A stretch of DNA of 64,000 bases from Euglena gracilis (GCA_900893395.1 CAAHFI010382145.1:62001-126000), one strand, 5' to 3'; positions 1 to 12,284 are shown, counted from the stretch's first letter. The notes: generated from the letters alone by a model not told the origin. Numbers and translations: made by a program.

Positions 1-90
1 TCATTTTAGGAAACCTCAAAATATAAACTATACAGTATTATACTCTCGATTAAATTTTAAAATTTTTTTATTAAAAATCTAATATTAAAA

Positions 91-354
<264 letters not shown>

Positions 355-468
355 TTATTGCTTAAAAGTTAAATTTTGAACTTTTAATTTAATTAAATTA
401 AAGAATAAAGGATTGAATATTAAAAATTAATACTTGGGTAATAAAATGTTACTTAATATCACTTACTA

Positions 469-1692
469 TTAATGATGACCTTCCATTGCTTCACCGATAT
501 AATTTAGATAAAAATAATCCTTCATAAACTAAAAAAAATAATAGTATTAATTAGTTCTATAATTGTCATTATAAAAAATACAAATTTTAATAAATGGGAA
601 ATCGCGTTGATCCAGACAAAGTTGCAAAAATTAAAGCTTGAATACCACTAGTAAATAAACCTAAAAAAATTAAAGGAACAGGAACAATTAGCGGTACCAA
701 AGAAACCAATACCGCTACTACTAATTCATCTGCTAAAATATTACCAAAAAGTCTGAAACTTAAGGAAAGAGGTTTAGTAAAATCCTCCAAAATATTAATG
801 GGCAATAAAATTGGAGTAGGTTGAACATATTTTTTAAAATATGTTAAGTTTAATAGAATTTAAATTCTTTATTAAGTAATTAATAAAAAAACTATAAAAT
901 TTATATAAATTAAAGTAAGCTTAGTAAATTTAAAATTCTTTAATAAAATATACGACAAAACCTTTTTTGTTAAGTCCAGCATAAAAATACGCTAAAGATG
1001 TCAATATAGCAAGTCCTGCCGTAGTATTAAATAGATAGAAAACATCCTCTTAAAATTTATACCTACATTACAAAACGTATATAACTTACAATTATAAAAA
1101 AAAGATCTAACAACTACACTTTAATAAATGTTGAGTCTTATCTATAAATAAATAATAAAATTAATAAATACATATTTGTTTTATCAGAAATCTTTATCAA
1201 CTATAAATGTTAAAAAAAAAAGGATATTTTATTGCAAATATTTAATAAATTAACCAAATTTTAGAGTTTCAGACAAATAAAATTACTTTATTAATTCCAT
1301 TGCTTTATAAACCATTTTGAATAAACTTTTTATGATAAATTCAAAACGCACATATCATTTGTAGGTGCTCCCAACTCTCCATTTGGAAGTTCAATAATTT
1401 TCCAAGGAATTAGTGCCCCTGACCAATTTGACACAAAGATAAATAAAAACATAGTTCCAATATAAGGAACCCATTTTGAATATTCTTTTTCACCTATTTG
1501 AGTTTTTGAAATGTCTGTTATAAATTCTGTGACAAGTTCTATAAAAATTTGTTTGTTTGCTGGTACTAAAGTAAGATTTTTTGTAGTATAAATACTTAAA
1601 AAACCTATTATTAATATAACAATCCAAGAATTAATTAATACTTGCCCGTGAATTTGAAAACCTAAAATTGACCAATAAAAGTGTTGCCCAAC
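469..1692 (-). CDS. atpI: ATP synthase CF0 subunit a, split gene
   Basis: Subunit a forms the proton half-channels next to the c ring. Four exons are readable: about 1692-1352 (from VGQHFYW to GAPTNDM), 1029-962 ([18 protein letters not shown]), about 842-618 ([12 protein letters not shown] to [10 protein letters not shown]) and 505-469 ([10 protein letters not shown], stop). The essential arginine region ([13 protein letters not shown]) is present. Introns begin GTGCGTTTTG, GTTTTGTCG and GTCTGG; two are about 112-120 nt, a group III size. The short first coding exon upstream of EVGQHFYW could not be located, so the true start lies somewhere between 1700 and 2120. It lies between rps2 and atpH, as in E. 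gracilis. Confidence 0.9.
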
Positions 1693-2124
1693 TTCTTAAA
1701 AATAATAAAATATTTTTAAATATTCTTATAAATAGCAATAAATTTGAATTAAAGTTTCTACATCTGAACTTTTAAATGAAAATTATTTAAATCGCAAAAC
1801 ATTAGCAATTTTTAAAAGTTAAAATTTTCTTAGGAAGTATTTAATCAAAATATTTATATTTATAAAAAATCCGAAAAAATTTTTATTGTTAAAAGAATGT
1901 TTAATTTTTAAAATCAACAGAAAAATGCCCGAAATAAACATGTTTACAGAAAAAATTTTTTAAAAAAGTTTTAACTAAAAGAAGAAGTCTTAAAAATTCA
2001 AAAAATTAAAAAATATAATTAAAACAAACTTCATATGAAAGGGATTGAAATCACAAAAATAATATAATAAAACAATCTTCATTTCTCGAAAAATAAAAAA
2101 TTATTATGAAAGTCACTGAAACCT

Positions 2125-3548
2125 TTAAGAAAGTTTTTTGAATTTTTTATACTTATCAAATTTTTGTCTTACTTTGTTGTTAACGCCCCGATTTATGGAA
2201 TTACAAAGAACACTCAAAATTAAAGAAACAGAAAGAATAGAATCATCATTTGAAGGAATAGGATATTTAGTAAGTGTGGGGTCACAATTGGTATCTAAAT
2301 AAAATACGCATTTAATTTAAAAATTAATACGCTTCATCAAACTGAACAAGAAAACGATTTAAAGTTTCATACAGCTTTGAATAATTATTTATTTAAAGTT
2401 ATTAAAACTTGTTACAAAAAAACAAAACTTTTTCATTATTTAATTTTTAAAAATTATTCATAAACCTCAAAGGTAGTTTATTGTTATATTAAAAACTATA
2501 TTACTAAATAACAAAATAAAATATCGAGAAATAATTTGTTACTATATTCATTCAAATTTAATTGTAATTATTTAATAATTAATTCTAATAATTATTTTTA
2601 AAGAATTTTCATTTTATAAATTTTTTATTCTTTAATAAAAAAAATTCTACTATGGAAAAAAGAGATACTTAAAACATGAATAACGCACTATAGTTATACT
2701 AGCAATACCTAACTTTTTACATTCACGTACAGCATTTATCTCCTTGTTTTGTCCTATTATAATAACAATTTCAGGACGTTCAGTCATATCTCTCATACCG
2801 GAAAAATATTTTTTAAGCTAATTAAATAGAATATTCTTTCGATTAATTATCTAGTTTGAAAATAAATATATTTATAAAAATTTTAAAATTTAGTTAAAAA
2901 ATAAAAATTGAGTCACATTTAATTTTTTTTTTTTAGTACTAAACGTTCTTTTTTTGTTAATAAGTTGTGATGCTTTTCTTTTTGTTTTGATTTTAGCATA
3001 AAATTTTATTGCAACAAAAATAAAATAATCCCAAAATTATTCTTAATTTTATAATTAAATGTAATTTAGTTATAAATAAAATTTATAATTTTTATTATCA
3101 AAAAATTGCTTTAATTTATTTATGCAATTTTTAATTGTTATCCAATTTGTCAATATACCGCCCAACCAACGTTTTGTTACAAAAAAAGAATTACATTTTA
3201 AAGCGATTTTTTGTGTTAAAATAGAAAAAAAGCGTTTTGTACAAACAAAAAGAGCCATTAAGATTAAAAATTTTTCTAATAAATATTCATAAAAAATTTA
3301 TAAAGCTTTTTAAAAAATGCTAAAATCTAACAGATTGGTTTTCATAAAAAGTCACAACTTTTACCTTTACGTACAGAACGTATAAGGAAATTGCAAGCTT
3401 TTTTTAAACAAACTATAGTCTGTAACAAATCGATAATATGAAGACCTTTGCGTTCTCCATAAATATAAATTCTCATTCTTGGATTCCATTGTTTAACCTT
3501 ATGACCAAGATGAACACTAGAATTAAGCATTTTTTCTACAGTAATCAT
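2125..3548 (-). CDS. rps2: Ribosomal protein S2, five exons
   Basis: Small-subunit ribosomal protein. Ex1 3548-3358 starts [18 protein letters not shown], with the S2 signature [13 protein letters not shown]. Ex2 is about 3255-3075 ([11 protein letters not shown]). Ex3 is about 2994-2919 ([14 protein letters not shown]). Ex4 is about 2805-2683 ([17 protein letters not shown]). Ex5 is about 2296-2125 ([19 protein letters not shown] to a lysine-rich C-terminus). Intron 1 is about 102 nt and starts TTGTGAC; others start GTGACTC and GTGCGTTA, so a mix of group III and longer introns is likely. Exon order and the conserved DTNCDP motif make the call secure; junctions are approximate. Confidence 0.93.
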
Positions 3549-3718
3549 ATTTAATTAAATTTAAAAAACGAGTAGCGTAACATACATATAAAGAAAATAA
3601 TAGTTATAAAAGATATATAAAAATATTTCATAAAAAAAAATTTTCTTTATTATTTTAAGAAGTAAATACCGGAATCATCTATGTATTTTTTGTTTTATTG
3701 TTTCTTCAATTCTCTTAA

Positions 3719-3790
3719 AGACGACACCCAGAATCGAACTGGGGAATAAAAGATTTGCAATCTTCTGCCTTACCGCTTGGCCATGCCGCC
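3719..3790 (-). tRNA. trnC-GCA: tRNA-Cys (GCA)
   Basis: A cloverleaf can be folded with a 7-bp acceptor stem (GGCGGCA with TGTCGTC), anticodon loop TTGCAAA and T-arm loop TTCGATT. The anticodon is GCA. It follows trnF directly and precedes rps2. Confidence 0.95.
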
Positions 3791-3791
3791 A

Positions 3792-3864
3792 TGCTAGGAA
3801 CCAGATTTGAACTGGTGACACAAGGATTTTCAGTCCTCCGCTCTACCAACTGAGCTATCCCAGC
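3792..3864 (-). tRNA. trnF-GAA: tRNA-Phe (GAA)
   Basis: Acceptor stem GCTGGGA pairs with TCCTAGC, the anticodon loop is CTGAAAA with anticodon GAA, and the T loop is TTCAAAT. It lies 1 nt upstream of trnC. Confidence 0.95.
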
Positions 3865-3916
3865 TATTATTATTATAAATTAATTTATACTTATATTATT
3901 ATAAGTAAATTTAAGT

Positions 3917-4325
3917 TTACCAACTCGCTTTGGTTACACCTGGAAGTAAACCATAATGAGCCATATCTCGAAGAATATGTCGTGATAATCCAAAAGTCCT
4001 AAAATATCCACGTGATCTCCCTGTTACGTAACAACGATTTCGAAAGAGTTAACAAATAAAAATACTCAAAAAAATAAATATAAAAATTTTATAAATTTTT
4101 CAAATTATTAACAGCTATAAAATTTGAATGACAAATAGAAAATCAAATTAATCGGCAACGCAAACTATTTCTAGGTAATTTTTGCAAAAAAGAGTAAATC
4201 CGCAATTTTTTCTCAAAAGATTTTTCGTCTTTTCCATTTGTCCTGTATACATAACGGTTATGGGAATGTATTAATACTAATATTATTCGTTTTCTCTGTC
4301 TTGCTATAAGACTTTTTTTTGACAT
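3917..4325 (-). CDS. rps14: Ribosomal protein S14, two exons
   Basis: Small-subunit head protein. Exon 1 (4325-4164) begins [14 protein letters not shown] and ends at QKLPRNS. Exon 2 (about 4045-3917) carries the family hallmarks [18 protein letters not shown] and [11 protein letters not shown] followed by the stop. The intron is about 118 nt, starts TTGCGTTGCC and has no visible domain V, so it is a likely group III intron. The gene lies between trnI-CAU and trnF, its expected place at the end of the ribosomal cluster. Confidence 0.96.
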
Positions 4326-4364
4326 AAATAAAAAATTTTTAGGTTAAATAATGCTCGAATAAGA

Positions 4365-4448
4365 TGCATTCAGCTGGATTCGAACCAGCGACGTCCTTCC
4401 GGAGCGAGATTATGAGTCCCGTGCTATCGTCCACTCTGCCATAAATGC
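4365..4448 (-). tRNA. trnI-CAU: tRNA with CAU anticodon, probable tRNA-Ile
   Basis: A 7-bp acceptor stem (GCATTTA with TGAATGC), a 5-bp anticodon stem with loop CTCATAA and a perfect T arm (GCTGG, loop TTCGAAT, CCAGC) are visible. The position between rpl36 and rps14 is where E. gracilis carries trnI. The molecule is about 84 nt because the variable region is about 14-16 nt and can form a short stem (TCC-GGAA-GGA), giving it a class II shape unlike usual CAU tRNAs. The identity as isoleucine tRNA is inferred from position; a methionine identity is the alternative. Confidence 0.75.
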
Positions 4449-4476
4449 GCCTACAAATTATAGACGCAAAACAAGT

Positions 4477-4590
4477 TTAACCCTGTCGTTGTTTATGCTT
4501 GTTATTTATACAAACAACTAAAAGATTGTTTTTGCGACGAATCAAATAACATTTATTACAAATTTTTTTAACAGAAGAACGTATTTTCAT
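4477..4590 (-). CDS. rpl36: Ribosomal protein L36
   Basis: A 37-residue zinc-ribbon protein of the large subunit, too short for routine ORF listing. It starts [14 protein letters not shown] and ends HKQRQG. The first Cys pair (C-N-K-C), a later Cys and the His are in the family positions. No intron. It follows rps8 and precedes trnI. Confidence 0.97.
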   Translation of the reverse strand: MKIRSSVKKICNKCYLIRRKNNLLVVCINNKHKQRQG

Positions 4591-4673
4591 AAAAATTAAG
4601 TCTAATTAAACAAAAATTATCAAACAACTTTTTAATAAAAAATAATAAAACAAAAGAGGTAATTTTAGTTTAT

Positions 4674-5795
4674 TTACCAAATATAAAACAGAATCTCCCC
4701 ACCAATTTTATTAGATCTAGCCAATCGATCAGTCATTAATCCTTTAGAAGTAGACATGCAAAATTAAATTTTAAAATTTCTTTAAGAACAATACAAGTTA
4801 ATAATCAACATAAGGCTCAAATAAAAATAATAATAATAATACAAAAAATTACGTTAAAAAATATTTCAAAATAATTCACGAATAATAAGAATTAAATTTT
4901 ATGTTTTTCACAAAAACATGCATTAGAATACAAAAATAGAAATTCTTGCTAAATTATAATAAAGGAAATCATTATAAAAAATTTATTATTGCTTATAATT
5001 TTTATCTTATGAAACTCAAAAAACATATCGCACAAACAGTTAAACCAACGCCACCTGCTACTGATTGTAGTCTTTTATAACTACTATAAGTACGCAAACC
5101 AGGTTTGCTTACACGTTTTATTTTAGTTATATAAGAAACTTGTTTTGGACCTTTATATTTTAAAAAGATTGTAATATATTTTTTTATAACACCGTTTTCA
5201 GTTAAACACGTAGCGTCAGCCAATTCAAAAGAGTCAATAAATCCTTCTTTTTTTAAAATTTCGGCTATATTTACCGTAAGTTTTGTATTAATAACATTAA
5301 CTTTTCTAGCTTTTATTAAAAGAGAGTTTCTTATTCTTGTAAGCATATCGTATAAGGCTAAATAAAACCTAACAAAAGAATAAAAATATGTATATATATT
5401 AATAAAAATCAAAAATTAATTATACTTCTATAAAAAAAATCACACCTAATTACATTAAATTAAATTATAAATTTTTAAAACAATTTATTAACAAACTCTA
5501 CAGGAAACCATTAATCATAAAGTTTTGAAAAATAAAATTTAAATATTTCAAGATTTACTAATATTTAACTAATTTAATTATGTAATATTAATATAGTAAT
5601 AAAAATAAGTGATCTCCCAACTAATGAATAAATTTTACAAAACAATAATAAACGGTTTGTTAAAGAAAAATACTACTATCAAAATATTTAATAATGCTCT
5701 TATTTACCGAATTTCAACATATATATAGATAATAAATATAAAAAATTATTAATAATATATTATTACACTTAAACTCGCAAATCAATATTTGTCAT
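4674..5795 (-). CDS. rps8: Ribosomal protein S8, three exons
   Basis: Small-subunit rRNA-binding protein. A proposed 15-nt first exon (5795-5781, MTNID) is followed by an intron starting TTGCGAGTTT. Exon 2 (5351-5034) reads DMLTRIRNSLLIK through KRVSKPGLRTYSSYKRL to GGVGLTV. Exon 3 (4758-4674) reads MSTSKGLMTDRLARSNKIGG to ILFYIW and stop. Intron 2 (4759-5033) starts GTGCGATATG. Together the exons give the usual S8 length of about 130 residues. The first exon rests on the sense of the MTN-D-MLTRIRN junction and is the weakest part. Confidence 0.92.
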
Positions 5796-5879
5796 AAAAT
5801 TCTAAAAATAAAACAATAAAATTACTATTAATAAAAAATAGATTTTGTACATCTTAACACGTAAAAAAAAGTATAAAAA

Positions 5880-6419
5880 TTAATCTCGGAACGGGATACC
5901 TAATTCTTTTAAAAGAAAGAAAGCTTCTTGATTCGTTTCAGCAGTTGTAACGATTGTTATATTCAAACCTTGTACTTTAATCATTTTATCAAAGTTAATT
6001 TCAGGGAACATTGATTGTTCACTTAACCCAAAACTAAAGTTACCTGATCCATCAAAACAATTCTTGTTTATTCCTTGAAAATCTCTAATTCTAGGTAAAG
6101 ATAGATTAATTAACCGGTCTAAAAAACTGTACATCTTTTCACTACGCAAAGTCAAAAACATACCAACAGGCATCTTTTCTTTAAGTTTAAAGTTAGCAAT
6201 AGCTTTTTTCGCCTTACTTATAATAGGCTTTTGACCAGAAATAATTTCTAATTCATTTAATAAAACTTCCAAAATTTTTGAATTTTGACAAGATTCATCA
6301 AATCCTCGATTTATAACAATCTTTTTTAATTTAGGAACCCTATAAGAATTAACATAACCAAATTCTTCTTTAAGTTTGGGAATGATAGTTTCTAAATAAA
6401 ACGATTTTAATCTTTGCAT
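5880..6419 (-). CDS. rpl5: Ribosomal protein L5
   Basis: Uninterrupted 179-codon frame encoding the 5S rRNA-binding protein. It starts MQRLKSFYLETIIPKLKEEF and contains the L5 landmarks ISGQKPIISKAKKAIANFKL, MPVGMFLTLR and the C-terminal FSFGLSEQSMFPEI. Length is normal for a plastid L5. It sits between rpl14 and rps8, the standard order of the S10/spc-derived cluster. Confidence 0.98.
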   Translation of the reverse strand: MQRLKSFYLETIIPKLKEEFGYVNSYRVPKLKKIVINRGFDESCQNSKILEVLLNELEIISGQKPIISKAKKAIANFKLKEKMPVGMFLTLRSEKMYSFLDRLINLSLPRIRDFQGINKNCFDGSGNFSFGLSEQSMFPEINFDKMIKVQGLNITIVTTAETNQEAFFLLKELGIPFRD

Positions 6420-6602
6420 TTTTTTATAAAATCCTTTTTAAATATTACTACTACACTAAATTTTAATAAAAATATTTTGGAACTATAAATAGGAATGATA
6501 AAAGTAAAATTTATAATAAAAAAACACACATACAAAAAATTAAGAAAATATAGATATACGCTAAAAATGAAAAACAACTTATTATGAGAAGTCTTTATTG
6601 TA

Positions 6603-7076
6603 TCACACAACCTCTGGCGCTAAGGACATTATTTTTACGAATTCCTTTTCTCGCAATTCGCGAGCAATGGGGCCGAAAATTCTTGTACCTTTAGGTGAAC
6701 GATCATTATTAATTATGACAGCAGCATTTTCGTCAAAACGAATTGCCATTCCACTTTCTCTACGTACTCCTTTAACAGTTCTAACAATAACAGCTTTAAC
6801 AATATCTGATTTTTTAACAACCATGTTAGGAATAGCTTCTTTAAAATAGATAAAATCTTTATAAATTTATAAACAATATCAATATAAAAGAATAATAAAA
6901 TAATAAAAACATAAAAAGATATATAAATTATTAACTCTAATACACAATTTTACAACCGCTATTATTATATCACCAATATTCGCATACTGACAATTTGGTC
7001 CTAATATACGAATACACATAATTTTTTGTGCTCCAGTATTATCCGCAATTTTCAAATATGTTTGTGGTTTAATCAT
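6603..7076 (-). CDS. rpl14: Ribosomal protein L14, two exons
   Basis: Large-subunit protein near the subunit interface. Exon 1 (7076-6948) reads [20 protein letters not shown] to GDIIIAVVK. Exon 2 (about 6842-6603) reads [20 protein letters not shown] to the stop, with [19 protein letters not shown] and GPIARELRE as expected. The intron is only about 105 nt, begins TTGTGTATT and has no domain V, so it fits a group III intron. Spliced length is about 122 residues, the family norm. Confidence 0.96.
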
Positions 7077-7171
7077 CTAAACTAAAAAATAAATTATAAA
7101 GAACGAAGAACTACCAAAATAAGAATTTTACCAAAAATATTATTAACAAAAACAATTAGCATTAAACAGTT

Positions 7172-8234
7172 TTAAATTTTAACAATAACACGAGTTTTAA
7201 TAGGCATTTTATATCCTGCTATTTTTAAAGAATACTTTGCAATGGATTCTGAAATACCCAATACTTCGTAAAGAATTTTTCCAGGTTTTACAATTGCAAC
7301 CCAATATTCTACATTTCCTTTCCCTGAACCCATGCGAGTTTCGGCTGCTCGAAATGTTACAGGCTTATCGGGAAAAATTCTTATCCAAAGTTTGCCCCCA
7401 CGTTTTGCATATCTTGTAATAACTCTACGAATTAAATAAAAAAATTTTTTTTTAGAAAAGAAAACAGTAAAAATTTATTTAAAATAAAACAATTAAGAAA
7501 AATCATCTTATAAGTAAATAAGTTAAAAAACCTTTTTTATCGAAAACCAAAAAAGTTTATAAACAATAAAAATTTATTAAATAACTTTGAAAGCAAAAAA
7601 TCTATATAAATTTATTAGAAATCACAAAAAACCACAAAGCAGCTTCAATTTGACGTGAAGTTATCCAACCAGGCTCTAATGATTGTAAAACAAGTACAAT
7701 ATGCCTTAAAAAATCCAAACAAGCAAAATGTAATGCATTTGGCTTTTAATTAATAAATTTAAAAAAAGTAAAATAAGTACAAAATCAAATTGTATATCAT
7801 AATATAAAATAAAAAATTTTAATAATAATCTACTTAATTTTAGTAAAGATTAAATGTATTTTTTATTATTTTAATTTTTATTAGCTCAAAAAAATATTTA
7901 ATACTTAAAATTTAAAATTATTAAACATTTATTACGTTAAGAATAAAATGCTATTAAAGATATTTAATTACAATAATTTAAAACTTAAACAAAAAATAAT
8001 TAAATTTACTCATAATTAATTTTTTAAATTATTTAGATCGCACAAGCATAATTACCAAAAACAACTTTATCAATTAAATAAAAAATTTCACTTAAATCAA
8101 ATCGAATAAAATAACTATCGTGGTAAAACGCAATAAAAATTTTATTTTTTACATAAAAAAAGTCTCATATAGATTTTACCTGTTAATCTACCTCTATGAT
8201 ATTTACGAAACTTCGTTCGCTTAGGACTTAACAT
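7172..8234 (-). CDS. rpl16: Ribosomal protein L16, four exons
   Basis: Large-subunit protein at the tRNA-binding region. Ex1 8234 to about 8172 reads [19 protein letters not shown]. Ex2 8071-8044 reads DKVVFGNYA. Ex3, about 7700-7638, reads [17 protein letters not shown]. Ex4 7433-7172 reads [20 protein letters not shown] through [16 protein letters not shown] to the stop. Introns start GTGCGATCTA (after exon 2) and TTGTGGTTTT (after exon 3). Intron 1 is about 100 nt; intron 3 is about 204 nt, the size of two nested group III introns. The order of conserved blocks makes the gene certain, but the exon 1 and exon 3 edges are approximate. Confidence 0.93.
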
Positions 8235-8290
8235 ATAAGACTATAAAAACAACGAAAATAAAAGATAATAAATTTCTAAATTAGGTAAAT

Positions 8291-10551
8291 TCATTGCAAC
8301 TGATTAAAATTATTACAATAAAAATGAATTAAAATCAAATTTTCAAAGAAACTAAAGTTCCACTTTTTTATGTTCAAAATTACAAAACGATTCGAATAAA
8401 TCGATTTTTTACAAAAGAAACATAGTCCCCTCTGATTATTATATAAGACAATAAAATTAGGTGAAAATTTATATTTGAACTTTTCAAATATCATACGTTC
8501 TAATTTTCCTTTATTATATAAGTTGAATATATTTAAAGTATTAGATATTTTAAATTTCATATTTCTATAACTATAAAAATATTTCGAAGAATACAAATGA
8601 GACTTTAAAAATAAAAAATTTCCTGTTTTTATATCAGTAATGAAAAATCTCCAAATTCCTGAAAAAAATTTCCAATATTTAGAGTAAATCCAAGTTCTAG
8701 TTTTTCTAGAATGAAGTTTTTTTATATATCTCCACAATAATCGGTAAAGATAAAGATCTAATTCTAAAAATAGAAAATTGTTATTAAAACAAAAAAAACC
8801 TCTGTTTAAACAATCTAAAATTTTTTTATTCAATAAATTTACTAAAAAAAATACACTTTTTTTTAAAAACATTTTTACAATCATTTTTAAACTTAGTTTA
8901 TAAAATTGTATATGTTTTTTATTAATATGCAATAAAATATTTGAACCAAATCTTAAAAAATCGAAAATAAAAAAATTAAATACAAACGTCTCAAATCTAT
9001 AAAAAGAATTAATATTAATATTCAAAATAATCCCTCGAAGACTAAAAAAAGATATAATAATTTTTTTACAAATAAAAAAATCATAAGGAAACTTAAAAAA
9101 AAAATAAAATTTATCTATATAAAACAAATAATAAACTTTATAACTAATAAAAAAATTTTTAAATAGACTTTTAACAAGTTTTTTAACAAACCTAATCATA
9201 CAAATCAAATTGTAATAGGCTTTTTATCTGAAACAATAAGTTCAAGATATAAAAATTTCATTTTTAGAAACATAATTTCAAATGGAAAAATTACAATAAA
9301 AATTGCGTAGAATAATCCTAAACGTCTAATTTTGATTAAATCAATAGAATTAACTTTTATTGTTTTTTTAGTTAAAATTTTTAATAGAACTTATTTTTAA
9401 ATGAATAAATTTTAAACTTTTAAATTCAGATTTTTCAATTAAACTCAGAACAAAAATTTCTGAAAATTTTTCCAAATTATTTCTTATGTAATTTTTATTT
9501 TGAATAATTGAAAATAATTTATAAAAAAGAACCTATGAAAGAAACGAAAATATTAAGTTTTTAAATAAAACTTTTAAAAAGCAAACAATACGCACTTCTT
9601 GAAAAAAAAAATTAAAAAACTAAATATAAATATATTTGTATATAAACCATGCGTAAAAATTACATAGCTTTAAAAAAAAGCTACAAAATCAATTTTAGAA
9701 TACAGCATTATAGTTCACTACAAAAACGAAAAAAGGTGATTACGTAATTACTTATTAACAAAAATATTCTTTTTTTATTATACAAATCTTGAAGAAATTG
9801 ATAATTCATTAAAAAATTAATGATTTAATAATACAAAAATTTAATACCTGCAAAAAAAATTCTATTTCTAATGAATAACTTTATTAAAAATACAAGTTTA
9901 AGAATTCTCAAAAAACACATTAAATAGTAATTCGCAACAATCCATTAAATATAAAATTAAAAATTATTAAAAAAAGTGACTTAAAAAAAACCAAATTTTT
10001 ACGGTCTAAAAAATTTTTTAAAAAATTTACATCCAAAGGAAAATTTTTATAAATCCAAGAAAAACGAGCAAAATATAAAAACTTAAAATTTTCGACCTTA
10101 AAATAATAAGAGTACTTAAAAACATCTATTAAAATTTGTTCAAAATCAAAAAAGTTGCCTTCAACAAAAAAATAATAATCTTTTATAAAACAAGGATTAA
10201 TATCATTAATATAAGGTAAAAGAGTACTTGTTAACAAAAGACTAAAAGATAATTTATATAGAAGAAAAAAATCATAAGAATAAAACAAAAACGCGTTTTT
10301 AATGTTATAAAAAAAACCATGGAGAAATAAATTTCTTTTCGAAGATAAAAGTGATACTAGAAAAAATTTATCCTTAGAAGAATAAAAATACGATTGTAAA
10401 GAAGGAAATTTTTCAAAGCAATTACGAACAGAAAAAATATGAGCATAAAAACTTTTAAAAAAACGCCGTTGTTTGTTTTTAACCAAAAATATATCTGATT
10501 TTTTAGATGCTAAATAAATTTTATGTTGTGTTAAGGAAACAGTATTATCAA
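8291..10551 (-). CDS. roaA: Group II maturase-like gene in ribosomal operon (roaA-like)
   Basis: Two open frames on the rps3-rpl16 spacer strand form one maturase-like gene. The first (10486-9920, open upstream to about 10551) ends like a reverse-transcriptase block (FNFIFNGLL) just before a TTGCGAATTAC intron start. The second (9208-8291) has the maturase domain X signature LYRLLWRYIKKLHSRKTRTW and ends with a Cys-rich finger (CFFCKKS). No YADD-type catalytic motif is seen. A domain V-like hairpin at about 10687-10730 and a possible further exon near 11000-11040 (FNWNFIKWNF) suggest more introns upstream. E. gracilis has a maturase-like gene, roaA, in its ribosomal operon; position and domain X suggest the same gene. 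The gene name is inference. Confidence 0.6.
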
Positions 10552-11124
10552 AAAAAGTGCTGTTTTAAAACCTCATAAAAATAATCAAATAAGTATAAAT
10601 AATAAAAATAAAATAAAATTTTTACAAAAAATGATGCAAATTCGTAAACTAATGAACTAAAACTTTTAATTAAAAATTTGTTCACAAACTGTAAAAAATA
10701 TTTTCATATAGTACAGCTTTTCAATAAATGAATATAAAATATACATGTTTCGTTCAGGTATTACTAATAATACTAATAATGCATGCTTTTATTAGAATAT
10801 AAATGATTTATTAATAACAATTTCAGTTAATACTGTATATTATTGTTATTTTAACAAGTAAAAATAAATAAAAATTCCAAAATTTAGAAAAAAGTTAAAT
10901 TTTATAAAATTAAATTTGATCTTTAAAATATTGAAGGATTATAAAGAAGGAATTTTTCATAAAAAATATTTTAAAATAATACAAAATTAATGACGCAAAA
11001 AATTCCATTTAATAAAGTTCCAATTAAATCTATAAAAAAAAGAAAACAAAATGTTTTACAATATAGCGAAAAATAAAAATAATATAAATATCAATAAAAA
11101 AAAAAATTAAAAGACGCTAAACTT

Positions 11125-12284
11125 TATATACCCAAACCTTTATCCCTAAAACTCCATAAATCGTATTATAAAATTAATAAAATTTATTTAAAATAAAACA
11201 AAAAATAAAAATAAAGAAAAATTTATAAAATTATACTAAATTTTATAAAAATAAAAGAAATATCTTATGAGCTATATCATTAAAATAATCTATATCTGCC
11301 CTCAAAGTATGAAGAGGAACTCTTCCTTCCCTAAACCATTCCGTCCTAGCAATTTCTATACCATTTAAACGTCCAGAAACTTGAACCTTTATACCCTCTG
11401 CTCCTGCCTTCATTGCTTGCAACATTACAGTTTTCATAGCCCTTATAAAAGGTGTTCGTTTTTCTAATTCTCGACGAACTGAGTCGGCAAGAAGTCTGGC
11501 ATCTAAATTAGGAGAGGTCACTCCTACAACCTTACAAGTAATAATACGAGGAGTCTTACCCAACAGATAATTCATCCTATCAATCAATATATCCCTAATA
11601 CGAGATAATCCCTGGCCATCTCTTCCTATTACACGTTCTGGTCTGGCAACATGAATATAGACTATTGTGTTATTTCTTTGTTCACTAAATTCATATATTC
11701 TTTCTATCTTTATCAACGAAATTAAAGTCTCTAAAAGCTCTTTATTCATAAAATTACGGATAACGATGTCTTCTTTTACAAAACTAGCGTAATGCCTCCT
11801 TTCCACATACCAAAATGAACTATGCGACTAAGAAAATAGAAAACTCTTTTTAAAGTTAAAAATAAAATACTTTCAAAACAAAACAAGCTTATTAAAAGCA
11901 TATAGCTAAAATAAAAACTCGGGTATAAAATCTCTAATTCTAATAAAATATAAATCAAATTATCCTCAAAATAAGAATAAAAACTTTTTCTACAAAAAAA
12001 ATAAATAAGGAAAAATAAACATTAAAAACAACACTTAATAGAAAAATATAAAAAATCGACCTCAAAATAATATTTAACGAATTGAAGCTATCTTATAAAT
12101 TTTAAAGTAAATAAGACCAAAAAATTATAAAAATTAACTTTAGAACTTTAGTATCGCACTATAAATATTTTAGATAAAACACAAGTTAATAATAGAATAA
12201 AATATTTATTACGAAATAAATAATATTTTGTATCTCAATAGTAATACCTAGCCTAAACCCTAAAGGGTGAACTTTTTGACCCAT
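11125..12284 (-). CDS. rps3: Ribosomal protein S3, three exons
   Basis: Small-subunit protein of the mRNA entry channel. Exon 1 (12284 to about 12248) reads MGQKVHPLGFRLG, the universal S3 start. Exon 2 (about 11828-11258) starts HSSFWYVERRHYASF and contains the KH-type core and GRLNGIEIARTEWFREGRVP. Exon 3 (about 11170-11125) reads TIYGVLGIKVWVYKV and stop. Intron 2 is about 90-100 nt, a group III size; intron 1 is about 420 nt. A full S3 is accounted for, although the protein is shorter than many plastid S3 proteins. Confidence 0.94.

Noticed and set aside
6598-6849. 83-codon plus-strand frame opposite rpl14
   Set aside because: Antisense of the clear rpl14 exon 2.
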